A DNA stretch of 45,396 bases from Pseudomonadota bacterium. GTDB lineage: Bacteria; Pseudomonadota; Gammaproteobacteria; Burkholderiales; Sulfuricellaceae. Below the pieces are notes generated by a model that searched no databases, was not told the DNA's origin, and saw nothing but the letters and a program-made list of their open reading frames with translations. This document shows positions 1 to 8,437 of this stretch, one piece after another; within the stretch, counting starts at the first letter, position 1, and every line of letters begins with the position of its first letter. The stretch lies in the NCBI GenBank assembly GCA_021792335.1, contig JAJYUW010000005.1, forward strand, positions 1 through 45,396, in the 5' to 3' direction. The position numbers were made by a program, and so were the translations under genes.

Positions 1-833
<833 letters not shown>

Positions 834-837
834 TGAG

Positions 838-937
838 CTAGTGTAGTGCTGCACTCTTGATGGAACTTAAAATAGGCGGGAAACCCGCATAGATACTGGG
901 TTTCATATGATTCTATTAGCGTGCAACACTACACTAG
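838..937. repeat. 100-bp MITE-like element with 17-bp terminal inverted repeats
   Basis: The left arm CTAGTGTAGTGCTGCAC (838-854) and right arm GTGCAACACTACACTAG (921-937) are reverse complements with one mismatch. Between them is a short internal hairpin (GCGGG-AAA-CCCGC). The element starts 4 bp after the icd stop codon, and its right arm supplies the stop codon of the small minus-strand ORF next to it. It has no coding capacity, so it could be a miniature transposable element or a transcribed repeat. No target-site duplication is obvious. Confidence 0.6.
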
Positions 938-1101
938 CCGGGTTCGGAAGGCGGCGTTACGCCGGCGCTTCGCAGCAGCATAATCAGCTCTTCGCCGATC
1001 GCCCCCAGCTCGCTGCGGAGGGCTTCCAGCCGCTCAAGCAGAATGGCGGCCTGACCGGATGGCAGGCCGATTTGAATGTCGGGATTGTCGGGTTCCATCA
1101 T
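934..1101 (-). CDS. Small hypothetical protein, possibly 3'-truncated by the inverted-repeat element
   Basis: An ORF of about 55 residues starting at one of two adjacent ATG codons (MMEPDNPDIQIGLP...). The ORF track start is an upstream TTG. The translation looks protein-like: a long amphipathic helix (AILLERLEALRSELGAIGEELIMLL) follows a short polar N-terminus. No family is recognised. Its stop codon lies inside the right arm of the 100-bp repeat, so the natural C-terminus may have been replaced. The ribosome site is weak (AAAG). It may simply be a chance ORF. It is divergent from the peptidase gene downstream and antiparallel to icd. Confidence 0.35.
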   Translation of the reverse strand: MMEPDNPDIQIGLPSGQAAILLERLEALRSELGAIGEELIMLLRSAGVTPPSEPG

Positions 1102-1137
1102 GTCTTTACTTCTGCCGGACAGTATGCGGAATCGCAA

Positions 1138-1389
1138 AAGGCATTAGTTAATTATTAGCATGTTGTCTTGAGAATGCCAGTAGAGAACGCCGGCTTAATG
1201 GTGTTCGCGTCTCGCGCGAAGCCCGCGGTTGCAGATGATTCTGGCATGAAGTATGCATGATTTATTCTGTAATTGTTCAAATAAATTATGGTGATAAACT
1301 AGAATCCTTAGAAAATGGTTTTACCTTTTTCAGGGAAATGGTTTACACTAGACTCTGAATTTTTCAATCCTGATTTCTGGGGAGGAAGC
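1138..1389. other. Intergenic leader of the PBP7-type gene, possible promoter
   Basis: This AT-rich stretch precedes the peptidase gene. TTGTTC at 1273-1278 and TAAACT at 1295-1300, spaced by 16 bp, are a possible weak sigma-70 promoter. No other structure is convincing here. Confidence 0.3.
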
Positions 1390-2385
1390 ATGCGATTACA
1401 CTGGATAGCGGGATGTGCCCTTTGGATGGCGTCGGCAGCAATAGCCGGCGAGACTGGGGCAGTGCCAACCCAATCTCAGGCTCAGACTGCTGGCATTGCC
1501 CTCCAGTCCGAGTCCCGGATCGGGAGCGAAGAGGTGTCTACCTCCTTACGCAAGGCCGGACTCAATCTGCGTTCCTCGTCGGCGATGGTGGTGGATCAGA
1601 AAACCGGGCGCACGCTGCTCGCCAAGAATACCGATGCGCTCATGCCGATCGCCTCCATCACCAAACTGATGATGGCAATGGTAGTGCTGGATGCGGAACT
1701 GCCGCTCGAAGAGAAAATTTCCATAGGCAAGGAGGACATGGATTCCCTGAAGGGCACACATTCCCGCCTGAAAGTGGGTACAACGCTCAGCCGCCACCTG
1801 GCCCTGCAACTGGCGTTGATGTCTTCCGAGAACAGAGCTGCATCGGCTTTGGCCCACGCCTACCCGGGCGGCTTCCAGGCTTTCGTCGGCGCCATGAACC
1901 GCAAGGCGGCCAGTCTCGGCATGGCGCATACCCACTTTGTCGATTCCACCGGCCTCAACAGCAATAATGCCTCTACAGCCCAGGATCTGGTCAAGATGGT
2001 GAATGCTGCCTATACGTATCCCCTGATCCGCGAGATCACCACCACGGGCTCCTATGATGTGGCCATGCGCGGTGGACCGCGGCGTGTCCAGTTCAGGAAC
2101 ACCAATCAGCTGGTAAGGAACAAATCCTGGGATATCGGCGTTTCCAAAACCGGTTTCATCAACGAGGCCGGCCATTGCCTGGTGATGCAGGCGAACATCG
2201 CCAATCAGCCCATGGTTATCGTACTGCTCGACTCATGGGGCAAGCTATCGCGCATCGGCGATGCCCAGCGCATCAAGAAGTGGATGGAAAGCAGCCGAGG
2301 CGCCAAGCACCGCACGGCGATCCTCAGCGCACCGGGAAATCGCTGGAAAACGGCTGTGGCAGTGAGCGCCGCTTCGGGTAGTTGA
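1390..2385 (+). CDS. pbpG: D-alanyl-D-alanine endopeptidase, PBP7-type (peptidase S11)
   Basis: Periplasmic serine peptidase that cleaves D-Ala-mDAP crosslinks of peptidoglycan. The start at 1390 is chosen over the track start at 1315 because GGAGG lies just upstream and the protein then begins with a normal signal peptide (MRLHWIAGCALWMASAAIAG). The S11 motifs are in order: S89-I-T-K92 (nucleophile and base), S146-E-N148, and K253-T-G255. Length is 331 aa, in the usual range for PBP7/8. The protein lacks the C-terminal anchor extension of PBP5-type carboxypeptidases, which favours the endopeptidase assignment. It is monocistronic and closed by a strong bidirectional terminator. DacA-like carboxypeptidase activity cannot be excluded from sequence alone. 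Confidence 0.88.
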   Translation: MRLHWIAGCALWMASAAIAGETGAVPTQSQAQTAGIALQSESRIGSEEVSTSLRKAGLNLRSSSAMVVDQKTGRTLLAKNTDALMPIASITKLMMAMVVLDAELPLEEKISIGKEDMDSLKGTHSRLKVGTTLSRHLALQLALMSSENRAASALAHAYPGGFQAFVGAMNRKAASLGMAHTHFVDSTGLNSNNASTAQDLVKMVNAAYTYPLIREITTTGSYDVAMRGGPRRVQFRNTNQLVRNKSWDIGVSKTGFINEAGHCLVMQANIANQPMVIVLLDSWGKLSRIGDAQRIKKWMESSRGAKHRTAILSAPGNRWKTAVAVSAASGS

Positions 2386-2400
2386 CCCTCGCTCAAGCTC

Positions 2401-2433
2401 AAAAAAGCCCGGCGGAACCGCCGGGCTTTTTTT
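2401..2433. terminator. Bidirectional intrinsic terminator
   Basis: A perfect 9-bp stem GCCCGGCGG/CCGCCGGGC with an AA loop is flanked by six A on the left and seven T on the right. It can therefore end both the pbpG transcript and the convergent antiporter transcript. Confidence 0.93.
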
Positions 2434-3670
2434 ACTCCTCGACCAGAAGGTCGAGCTTTCTCGCCAGCCACTTGGTGGTGGTGGCCTGGATCAGGATAGT
2501 CATCAATATGGCGATGAAGGTGACGGAAGCGATGATCTGCGCGCCCGGCGCTTTCATTCCCAGGAGCAGGCCGGCGAGCGCGCCTGGAATCACGCCGGTT
2601 TCGCGCGTCCAGCACATGAACAGCATTTCCTTGAAACTCCACTTGGCACGGCGGTCTGGCAGGGCGCACAGGAACACCGTGGCCGGCCGCGCTACCAGCA
2701 TGAATAGCGTGACCACCGCGACGCCGCCGAGCAGATATTTGTTCATCAGGGCGAAATCCACCTGCGAGCCGAGCAGGATGAAGATGAACATGCGCATGAT
2801 CAGCGCAGTGGTCATGATAAAGTCTTCGAGTATGGTCTCGTCGTGGTGGATGCGCCTGAAACCGAGTGACTCCTGGTTGCCCAGCATGATGCCGAAGACG
2901 AACACCGCCATGAAGCCGCTGGAATGGAGCCCGTCCGCGCTCATGTAAGCCCCGATTACGGCCATCAAGGTCACGACCGGCGCGTATTCGGCAAGAAAGC
3001 CGAACCTTTCGTGCGAAATCATGAAAGCGGCCAGATAACCCAATACCCCCCCGATGACGATGCCGAGCACCGATTGTTTTATCAGGTCCATAACCGCATC
3101 GCCGGGCGAGAACTCACCCGCACCCATCGCCACCCCCAGGACAGCGAAGGTGACGATTGCACCCATCGCGTCGTTGAAGGCCGACTCGCTCATGACGGTC
3201 TGTGCCACGCGTTCCTTGATCCTGATTTGCTTGAACACCGGCACCAGGGTGGCCGGGTCGGTGGAGGCGAGTGTGGCGCCCAGCAGAAGCGCCACGATGA
3301 AGGGTACGCCGAGGATGTAATAAGCGGCCGCGCCGGTAATGGCGGCGCTGATCAGCACCCCGATGGTGGCAATCACGACAACGGTGATCCACACCTCCTT
3401 GAGCACTTTAAGGCGAATGGATGCACCGCCGTCGAACAGGATGTAGCTGGAGCCGAAGATCAGAATCAGCTGGTTGACCGCCGAATCCGTCTTGATATCC
3501 ACCAGTCCGAGCACGCCGGGCCCGAGCAGCATGCCGATCAGGAGGAACACAACCACGTCGGGCACTCTCGCCAAACGCGCCAGCAGGCCTGAGAGCGTGC
3601 CCACGGCAAGCAGGATGCCGAATACCAGAAGGGTATGCTTGGCCAACTCGAGTGATGCGGTGGCTTCCAT
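2432..3670 (-). CDS. Cation:proton antiporter, CPA1 (NhaP-like) family
   Basis: Inner-membrane protein that should exchange Na+ or K+ for H+ and serve pH or ion homeostasis. The 412 residues form about 12 hydrophobic segments, beginning HTLLVFGILLAVGTLSGLLARLARVPDVVVFLLIGMLLGPGVLG, the typical first helices of CPA antiporters. The central part contains LGATLASTDPATLVPVF and SESAFNDAMGAIVTF, where the paired acidic residues (ASTDPA and FNDA) correspond to the ion-binding ND/DD region of CPA1. There is no long cytoplasmic C-terminal regulatory tail. The start codon lies only 9 bp from the end of a MITE-like element, and no Shine-Dalgarno sequence is visible, so the original leader was probably displaced. 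Ion specificity cannot be read from the sequence. Confidence 0.85.
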   Translation of the reverse strand: MEATASLELAKHTLLVFGILLAVGTLSGLLARLARVPDVVVFLLIGMLLGPGVLGLVDIKTDSAVNQLILIFGSSYILFDGGASIRLKVLKEVWITVVVIATIGVLISAAITGAAAYYILGVPFIVALLLGATLASTDPATLVPVFKQIRIKERVAQTVMSESAFNDAMGAIVTFAVLGVAMGAGEFSPGDAVMDLIKQSVLGIVIGGVLGYLAAFMISHERFGFLAEYAPVVTLMAVIGAYMSADGLHSSGFMAVFVFGIMLGNQESLGFRRIHHDETILEDFIMTTALIMRMFIFILLGSQVDFALMNKYLLGGVAVVTLFMLVARPATVFLCALPDRRAKWSFKEMLFMCWTRETGVIPGALAGLLLGMKAPGAQIIASVTFIAILMTILIQATTTKWLARKLDLLVEE

Positions 3671-3679
3671 TTTTATTTT

Positions 3680-3908
3680 TTAACCCGGATGTTTCATAAA
3701 TTCGCGTGATGATCGCGCAGGATTTTGGTTGATAGGGAAGTTTTGTGAAGGAGCGGCGTAGTTATTCATACGCCCGAGACTGTCTCGCCGTGGTCGACGC
3801 GTAGCGGCGGGAACCCGGCGGGGACACTCCTTGCGGGTGAACAAAATCTTTCATATCAAGCAAAAGACCAGCGAGGGCGCGCGTCAATTTATGAAACATC
3901 CGGGTTAA
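3680..3908. mobile_element. MITE-like element with 23-bp perfect terminal inverted repeats, TTAA ends
   Basis: TTAACCCGGATGTTTCATAA(ATT) at 3680-3702 is the exact reverse complement of the 23 bases at 3886-3908. If the palindromic TTAA at each end is the target duplication, the arms proper are 19 bp starting CCCGGATG. The 229-bp element has no ORF. It contains a GC-rich internal part with imperfect palindromes (GCCGCTACGCGTCGACC region). It lies between mobA and the antiporter gene, both on the minus strand, and forms almost the whole antiporter leader. Confidence 0.8.
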
Positions 3909-3965
3909 CTCACCTATAAGATAAATAGGTGCAAGCTTAGCCCGAATATTGGCTGACTACAAGCG

Positions 3966-4565
3966 TCAGCGCGCATCGAGAGTCTCCGCGCTGGCAGCCA
4001 ATTCCTCCCGTGTGTTGAGGTTGAGAAACGCCTGTGCATCACTGAACGCGACCTCGACGCGATTCAGCTGCGCCTGCCATTCTCCGACGCGGCGACCGCC
4101 CTGGTCGAGGAAATTTTCCAGGCCGGGCCGGAGTGTCAGCCGGCACAGGCAAACCGCGCGGTGAACCTGGCCATCCACCACCGGGATGGCAATGTCGGCG
4201 CCGCTTTCCTCCAGCGCGTCAAGCAAGATCTCAACCAGGTTGTTGGGCAAAAAAGGCGTGTCGCACGGGACGCACAGCAGCAGGGGATGGGCGGCCTTGG
4301 TCATGGCGCTGCACAGTCCGGCAAGGGGCCCCTGAAAACCGGGTGTAGCGTCGCGCAGCACCGGGTAGCCGAATTGCCGGTATCGTTCGAGATTGCGATT
4401 GGCGCTGATCAGGATTTCATCCACCTGCGCAGAGATGCGTTCCAGCACCCAGGCGACAAGAGGGCGGCCGTTCAGGAGGGTCAGGCCCTTGTCTGTCCCC
4501 TCCATGCGCTTTGCCTGCCCGCCGGCGAGAATGACTGCACTGAGCTTTGATCGTTTGGTGGGCAA
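3966..4565 (-). CDS. mobA: Molybdenum cofactor guanylyltransferase
   Basis: Transfers GMP from GTP to molybdopterin-bound molybdenum to make the bis-MGD cofactor of DMSO-reductase-family enzymes; cytoplasmic. The nucleotide-binding loop LSAVILAGGQAKRMEGTDKGL (residues 8-28) is the MobA signature, with E in place of the usual second G of RMGG. LLCVPCDTPFLP is the metal-binding PCDTP motif. The 199-aa length is normal. The only reasonable start is the TTG at 4565, preceded by GGATAAG; the ATG just upstream meets a stop after two codons. A MITE-like element follows the gene, and the antiporter gene lies beyond it on the same strand. Confidence 0.92.
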   Translation of the reverse strand: MPTKRSKLSAVILAGGQAKRMEGTDKGLTLLNGRPLVAWVLERISAQVDEILISANRNLERYRQFGYPVLRDATPGFQGPLAGLCSAMTKAAHPLLLCVPCDTPFLPNNLVEILLDALEESGADIAIPVVDGQVHRAVCLCRLTLRPGLENFLDQGGRRVGEWQAQLNRVEVAFSDAQAFLNLNTREELAASAETLDAR

Positions 4566-4751
4566 TTTACTTATCCATCAAATGCTACGCTGGAAGAGTG
4601 CTGATGTTAGCAATTCCTGCTCACTCCGCCTAGTTGACACGGGCGCGATATGTGCTAAACATAAAAATTAAAAAAGGGTAACCACTATATAAGATGATTT
4701 TGTGTAGCATACGGTATTTTCTTTATCCCGCAATTTCTTGGAAGATTAATT

Positions 4752-5150
4752 ATGATGAACCAGCGTTCCATGCGTATTATCGGCCGTTTTCTGATCGTCA
4801 GCACGTTGGGTCTTGGCTTGCCGCTACAATCGGCCCAGGCTGGGCTGGTAGGCACGGACAGGGTGACGGTTTCAGCTCAATCCCAATCCGATCGTGACCG
4901 TATCCGCAGCTTCCTCGACCGTGAAGACGTGCGCAAGGAGTTGCAGCAGCAGGGCATCGATGCCAATACTGCCAAAGCCCGTGTGGATGCCCTGACTGAT
5001 GCGGAAGTGCAGAAAGTTGCGGGCCGGCTGGACAAGATGCCGGCTGGCGGCGACATACTCGGCATTCTGTTCACCATTTTCGTGATTCTGCTGGTGACCG
5101 ATATTCTGGGCTTTACCAAAGTGTTCAGCTTTACGCGTCCAATTAAGTAA
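4752..5150 (+). CDS. PA2779-family exported protein
   Basis: Small membrane-associated protein of unknown function, 132 aa. A signal peptide (about residues 1-30, ending QSAQAGLVGTD) is followed by a charged helical region (SDRDRIRSFLDREDVRKELQQQGID...DALTDAEVQKVAGRLDKMPAGGD). A C-terminal hydrophobic segment (ILGILFTIFVILLVTDILGFTKVF) comes last. This layout and the pattern RVxxFLxREDVxxxLxxxGVD are those of the PA2779 family. The partner gene for a PA2778-family cysteine peptidase follows directly, as in Pseudomonas, so the two products probably act together. The RBS GGAAGA lies 7 bp before the double ATG. The region 4566-4751 between mobA and this gene holds only AT-rich leader sequence. 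Confidence 0.82.
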   Translation: MMNQRSMRIIGRFLIVSTLGLGLPLQSAQAGLVGTDRVTVSAQSQSDRDRIRSFLDREDVRKELQQQGIDANTAKARVDALTDAEVQKVAGRLDKMPAGGDILGILFTIFVILLVTDILGFTKVFSFTRPIK

Positions 5151-5170
5151 AACATAAAAAACGGCTACTA

Positions 5171-5300
5171 GCCACAGATTGACACGGATTAACACGGATA
5201 AAACAATTTGTTACGTGAAGTTTGCCATTCATCCAGAGGATGCTTGAGATGAGAAAGATAACTCGTTGATAATCTGTGTACATCCGTGTTAATCCGTGGC
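5171..5300. repeat. Imperfect inverted repeat of the CACGGATTAACACGGAT type
   Basis: GCCACAGATTGACACGGATT...ACACGGAT (5171-5199) faces ATCTGTGTACATCCGTGTTAATCCGTGGC (5272-5300). Each arm carries tandem copies of a short ATCCGTGT/ACACGGAT unit. The minus-strand ORF across it (61 aa) is a by-product of the repeat. It separates the PA2779 and PA2778 family genes without an evident terminator U-tract. Confidence 0.7.
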
Positions 5301-5330
5301 TGAACTGCTTTTTATAGGGTAAATTCATAG

Positions 5331-6281
5331 ATGTGTCTCCAAACTTACGCCCGCTTTATCGCGGGCGTTTTTTTCGTGCTTTGGCTGGGCGGGTGCGCCA
5401 CCCCGCAGACCCAGGCGCTGCTCGAGGCGAATTCAAGGGAGCTGCCGCAACGGATTGAATTGAGCCAGGTGCCGTTTTATCCTCAGGAAACCCACCAGTG
5501 TGGCCCCGCCTCGCTTGCCATGCTGCTGAATGCCGCAGGCACGCCGGTTACGCCGCAGGACCTCACAGCCCAGGTATATCTGCCCGGGCGCGAGGGCAGC
5601 CTGCAGGTGGAAATGCTTGCAGCAGCGCGTCGCAATGGCCTGTTCGCCTATGAGTTGGCGCCGAAGCTGGATGATTTGCTGGCGGAAATTGCGGCCGGTT
5701 CGCCGGTGATCGTGCTGCAAAACCTGGCGCTAAGCTGGTATCCGGTTTGGCATTACGCGGTGGTGATGGGCTACGATCTCAAGCGCGAGGAAATTATCCT
5801 GCGTTCCGGTCTGGAGCGGCGGCAGGTGCTGCCCTTTACGACATTCGAGCACACCTGGGAACGCGCCGGGCATTGGGCCATGCTCGCCTTGCCGCCGGGC
5901 AGGATGCCCCGCACTGCGACCGAGGCCGGCTATGTTCCCGCGGCCATGGCGCTGGAGAAGGCCGGACCTCCAAAAAGTGCGGCAGCGGCGTACGAGGCGG
6001 CACTCAAACGCTGGCCGCGCAACCTCACTGCCCGCATCGGCCTGGGCAACGCCGCCTATGTCCTGGGCGATTTGAAGCGAGCGGAACGGGCCTACCGGCA
6101 GGCGACGCTGGATTACCCGGAATCCGCCATTGCCTTCAATAATCTCGCACAAACGCTTGCCGACCGGAAGCGTTATGCTGAAGCGCTGGCCGCGGCGCAT
6201 CAGGCTGTCCGGCTGGGCGGTCCGGAACAGGCTGTCGCCAGGGATACCCTGGCGCAGATCAAAAAGAAAATGCGGCGGTGA
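5331..6281 (+). CDS. PA2778-family cysteine peptidase with C-terminal TPR repeats (lipoprotein)
   Basis: Predicted lipoprotein of 316 aa. The N-terminal hydrophobic segment ends in the lipobox WLGGC (Cys22). A papain-like C39-type domain follows: FYPQETHQCGPASLAMLL carries the catalytic Cys57 after the oxyanion Gln, and WYPVWHYAVVMGYD carries His141 followed by the downstream acidic position. From about residue 205 there are two to three TPR-like repeats (AAAAYEAALKRWPRNLTARIGLGNAAYVLGDLKRAERAYRQA..., NNLAQTLADRKRYAEALAAAHQAV). Pairing with the PA2779-family gene is the known context of this family. The substrate is not known. The gene ends 5 bp from the convergent glycosyltransferase gene. 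Confidence 0.85.
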   Translation: MCLQTYARFIAGVFFVLWLGGCATPQTQALLEANSRELPQRIELSQVPFYPQETHQCGPASLAMLLNAAGTPVTPQDLTAQVYLPGREGSLQVEMLAAARRNGLFAYELAPKLDDLLAEIAAGSPVIVLQNLALSWYPVWHYAVVMGYDLKREEIILRSGLERRQVLPFTTFEHTWERAGHWAMLALPPGRMPRTATEAGYVPAAMALEKAGPPKSAAAAYEAALKRWPRNLTARIGLGNAAYVLGDLKRAERAYRQATLDYPESAIAFNNLAQTLADRKRYAEALAAAHQAVRLGGPEQAVARDTLAQIKKKMRR

Positions 6282-6286
6282 CGGTT

Positions 6287-7951
6287 TCAGGAGGGATTGC
6301 GCTGGAACAGCCAATAACGTTCCGATCTGTCTCCAGGCCGGTTGCCTTCCCATATCTTGCGCCATTCCGGGCCGGGGGCGGCCTCCGGATTGCTGGCGCT
6401 GCCCTGTATCAGCAACAGATCGCATTCGATCCGCTTGTGAACCTCCGTACGCCGAGTCAGGATGCCGGCGTAGTACTCCAGCAGCGCCCGCTGCGGTTCG
6501 CCCAGCTTGCTGCTGGAAATGCATGCGTGCTGTGCGGGCAAGGTTTGCCGCAGGGAAGAGATCATGGAGCGGTAACTCTTTCCGGCATCGAGCCAGGGCA
6601 GCCATAGCGTCATCATGATGATCCAGACCAGCGTGATGCCGGCGGCGGAGTTGAGTACGGTGCGCGGATTGCGGGGCAGGGATTTTGCCCGGAAGGTGAT
6701 GGCCAGCCACGCGACTGTGGCGAGCAGGGCCAGGGCAAAGAGCACAGGCTCGAACTCTGGAATATAGCCGGGCTGGAGGCCGCGCAGGTGAGCGGCACGT
6801 CTCGCCGGGTGGCCGGTGATCAGGGCGAACCAGAAGAACCAGAACAGTCCGGCAAAAAAGCCGAAAGTCGTGATGCTGAACCAGTTCAGTGCACTGGCAG
6901 CCCCCCGGCGCAAGGTAGTGACGCCCGGCGCGGCAAGCAGGGAAAGGGGCAGCAGCATCGGTATGGCATACAGTTCGCGGGCGTCGGCGGCCATGCTGAG
7001 TACCGCCAGCATCACCAGGAAAGCGGTGAGCACAAGCTGGATCCCGGGGTGTCCAAAGACCGCACGCCGGCCGTGCCATAATGTCCAGGCCGCAATTGGC
7101 AGCGCAGGCCAGGCGAACCAGGGCAGGATCTCGAAATAATGCCAGTGGTTGTTGCTGGGGCCCAGCCTGACGAAGCCGAAGAACCGCCCCAGATTGTTGA
7201 TCCAGAACCATTCCATGAACAGTGCCGGCGACCGCAGGTAAAGCAGGGCCGGCCAAATGGTGAGCCATGGCACAGACGCGAGGAATGCAGCCAGCAGGAC
7301 AAGCGCGTAATGTCTGCTGCGCCAGTGGCGGAATACGAGCGGCAACAGCAGCGCGGTCAGCCCAATGATCCCCGGCGCGATCAGCCCCTTGGCCATGAAG
7401 CCGATGCCTGCGCCGGTGCCGACGAGAAGGCCACCTGGCAGGGCGCGCTGCGGGCTCAGGGCAAAGCCGTAGAGGGCCACGGCGAACCCGGCCAGCAGTG
7501 CGGTGTCGGTGATCATTTCATGGCCGCGGAGCAGCAATCCCAGGCAGCCGATCAGGGTGAGCACGGCGATGCGGCCATAGCCCTTGCCCCACAGTTCCCT
7601 GCCGGTCAGCCCGGTAAGCAGCAGCGTGATCGACATAAAGAAGCCGCTGGCCAGGCGCGCGCCATCGTGCAGCGGGAGCGCGAAAGAGAAGGTTTTTGCG
7701 AACAATGCCGCGGTGATGTAATAAAGCGGCGGTTTTTCCATGAACGGCTCGCCGCCCAGAGTCGGGACGATCCAGTCGCCGCTCTGGATGATGTGGTAGA
7801 TCAGCCCGAAGCTGTAGGCCTCGTCGGGCTTCCACGGTTCATGGCCGACCAGGCCGGGCAGGATCCAGGCGAGACTGATCATGACCAGCAGAAGCAGGCC
7901 CATGCGGCCGCTTGCTTCCGGGTTGTCGTTCAAGGTGGCGGGCTGGTTCAT
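6287..7951 (-). CDS. Glycosyltransferase family 39 / ArnT-like integral membrane protein
   Basis: Inner-membrane glycosyltransferase of the GT-C fold, which uses lipid-linked sugars on the periplasmic side. The N-terminal part contains the DEA motif (HEPWKPDEAYSFGLIYHIIQSGDWIVP) and GEPFMEKPPLYYITAALF, the catalytic acidic loop and EKPPLYYW-like motif of ArnT/PMT-type proteins. About a dozen hydrophobic segments follow, then a soluble C-terminal domain (CISSSKLGEPQRALLEYYAGILTRR). The start at 7951 (MNQPATLNDN) is preferred: the track start is a TTG lying inside the rpmE terminator. The chosen ATG overlaps the stop of a possible 35-codon leader ORF. Whether the acceptor is lipid A, protein or a polysaccharide cannot be told. 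Confidence 0.8.
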   Translation of the reverse strand: MNQPATLNDNPEASGRMGLLLLVMISLAWILPGLVGHEPWKPDEAYSFGLIYHIIQSGDWIVPTLGGEPFMEKPPLYYITAALFAKTFSFALPLHDGARLASGFFMSITLLLTGLTGRELWGKGYGRIAVLTLIGCLGLLLRGHEMITDTALLAGFAVALYGFALSPQRALPGGLLVGTGAGIGFMAKGLIAPGIIGLTALLLPLVFRHWRSRHYALVLLAAFLASVPWLTIWPALLYLRSPALFMEWFWINNLGRFFGFVRLGPSNNHWHYFEILPWFAWPALPIAAWTLWHGRRAVFGHPGIQLVLTAFLVMLAVLSMAADARELYAIPMLLPLSLLAAPGVTTLRRGAASALNWFSITTFGFFAGLFWFFWFALITGHPARRAAHLRGLQPGYIPEFEPVLFALALLATVAWLAITFRAKSLPRNPRTVLNSAAGITLVWIIMMTLWLPWLDAGKSYRSMISSLRQTLPAQHACISSSKLGEPQRALLEYYAGILTRRTEVHKRIECDLLLIQGSASNPEAAPGPEWRKIWEGNRPGDRSERYWLFQRNPS

Positions 7952-8055
7952 TTGGGTTGGGTCGGTCGCGGCATTCTTGCCCAGGGGCAATTGGGGAGCA
8001 GGCCCAGGCAGAACAACAGGGCGGAAAACAATCCGGATGCGCGAGAGAATCTCAT
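7948..8055 (-). CDS. Possible 35-aa signal-like leader ORF coupled to the glycosyltransferase gene
   Basis: ATG at 8055 opens a short frame encoding MRFSRASGLFSALLFCLGLL..., a basic start followed by a hydrophobic core, as in a signal peptide. Its TGA overlaps the glycosyltransferase ATG as ATGA, an arrangement typical of translational coupling. There is no good Shine-Dalgarno sequence. It may instead be a chance ORF or a remnant of an exported protein. Confidence 0.25.
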   Translation of the reverse strand: MRFSRASGLFSALLFCLGLLPNCPWARMPRPTQPK

Positions 8056-8084
8056 GACGGGGTATTTTAAACCAAGCGAGACAC

Positions 8085-8114
8085 AAACAAAAAAGGCAGC
8101 CTCAAGCTGCCTTT
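8085..8114 (-). terminator. Intrinsic terminator of rpmE
   Basis: Read on the minus strand, a 9-bp stem AAAGGCAGC/GCTGCCTTT with a 5-nt loop is followed by a T run, 25 bp after the rpmE stop codon. Confidence 0.85.
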
Positions 8115-8138
8115 AATGTTGCTGCGATGTGTCGAGGC

Positions 8139-8342
8139 TTACTTCATGCCATATTTCTGGCGGAATTTCTCGACGCGGCCGGCGGTGTCCACGATCTTCT
8201 GTTTGCCGGTGTAGAACGGGTGACACATCGAGCAGACTTCAATGTTCAGCGCCCTGCTCATGGTGGAGCGGGTCTTGAACTTGGAGCCGCAGCTGCAGGT
8301 CACGTCGATTTCGTTGTACTCGGGATGAATTTCCGGTTTCAT
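8139..8342 (-). CDS. rpmE: 50S ribosomal protein L31, zinc-binding (C+) type
   Basis: Ribosomal large-subunit protein of 67 aa. The start [22 protein letters not shown] is canonical. It has the four zinc-ligand cysteines of the C+ form: C16-S-C18 and C37-S-M-C40. It lies downstream of rho on the same strand, the usual betaproteobacterial order, and has its own terminator. Confidence 0.97.
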   Translation of the reverse strand: MKPEIHPEYNEIDVTCSCGSKFKTRSTMSRALNIEVCSMCHPFYTGKQKIVDTAGRVEKFRQKYGMK

Positions 8343-8390
8343 GGCTTAAATCCTTGGGGAATCTGGCGGCTTTTTTTAGGGCCTAATTCG

Positions 8391-8411
8391 TAAAAAAACG
8401 GGATTATCCCC
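8391..8411 (-). terminator. Weak candidate terminator after rho
   Basis: On the minus strand GGGATAATCCC is followed by G and seven T. The stem is only 4-5 bp, so efficiency is doubtful. Confidence 0.3.
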
Positions 8412-8437
8412 TAAAAATCGCCTGTTATCAAGTCCGG

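Noticed and set aside
5143-5328. 61-aa minus-strand ORF between the PA2779 and PA2778 family genes
   Set aside because: Its sequence is a translation of the CACGGATTAACACGGAT repeat; no independent evidence of coding.
5730-7268. 512-aa minus-strand ORF
   Set aside because: Arg/Pro/His-rich shadow running opposite the end of the PA2778 gene and in another frame of the glycosyltransferase gene; no family features.
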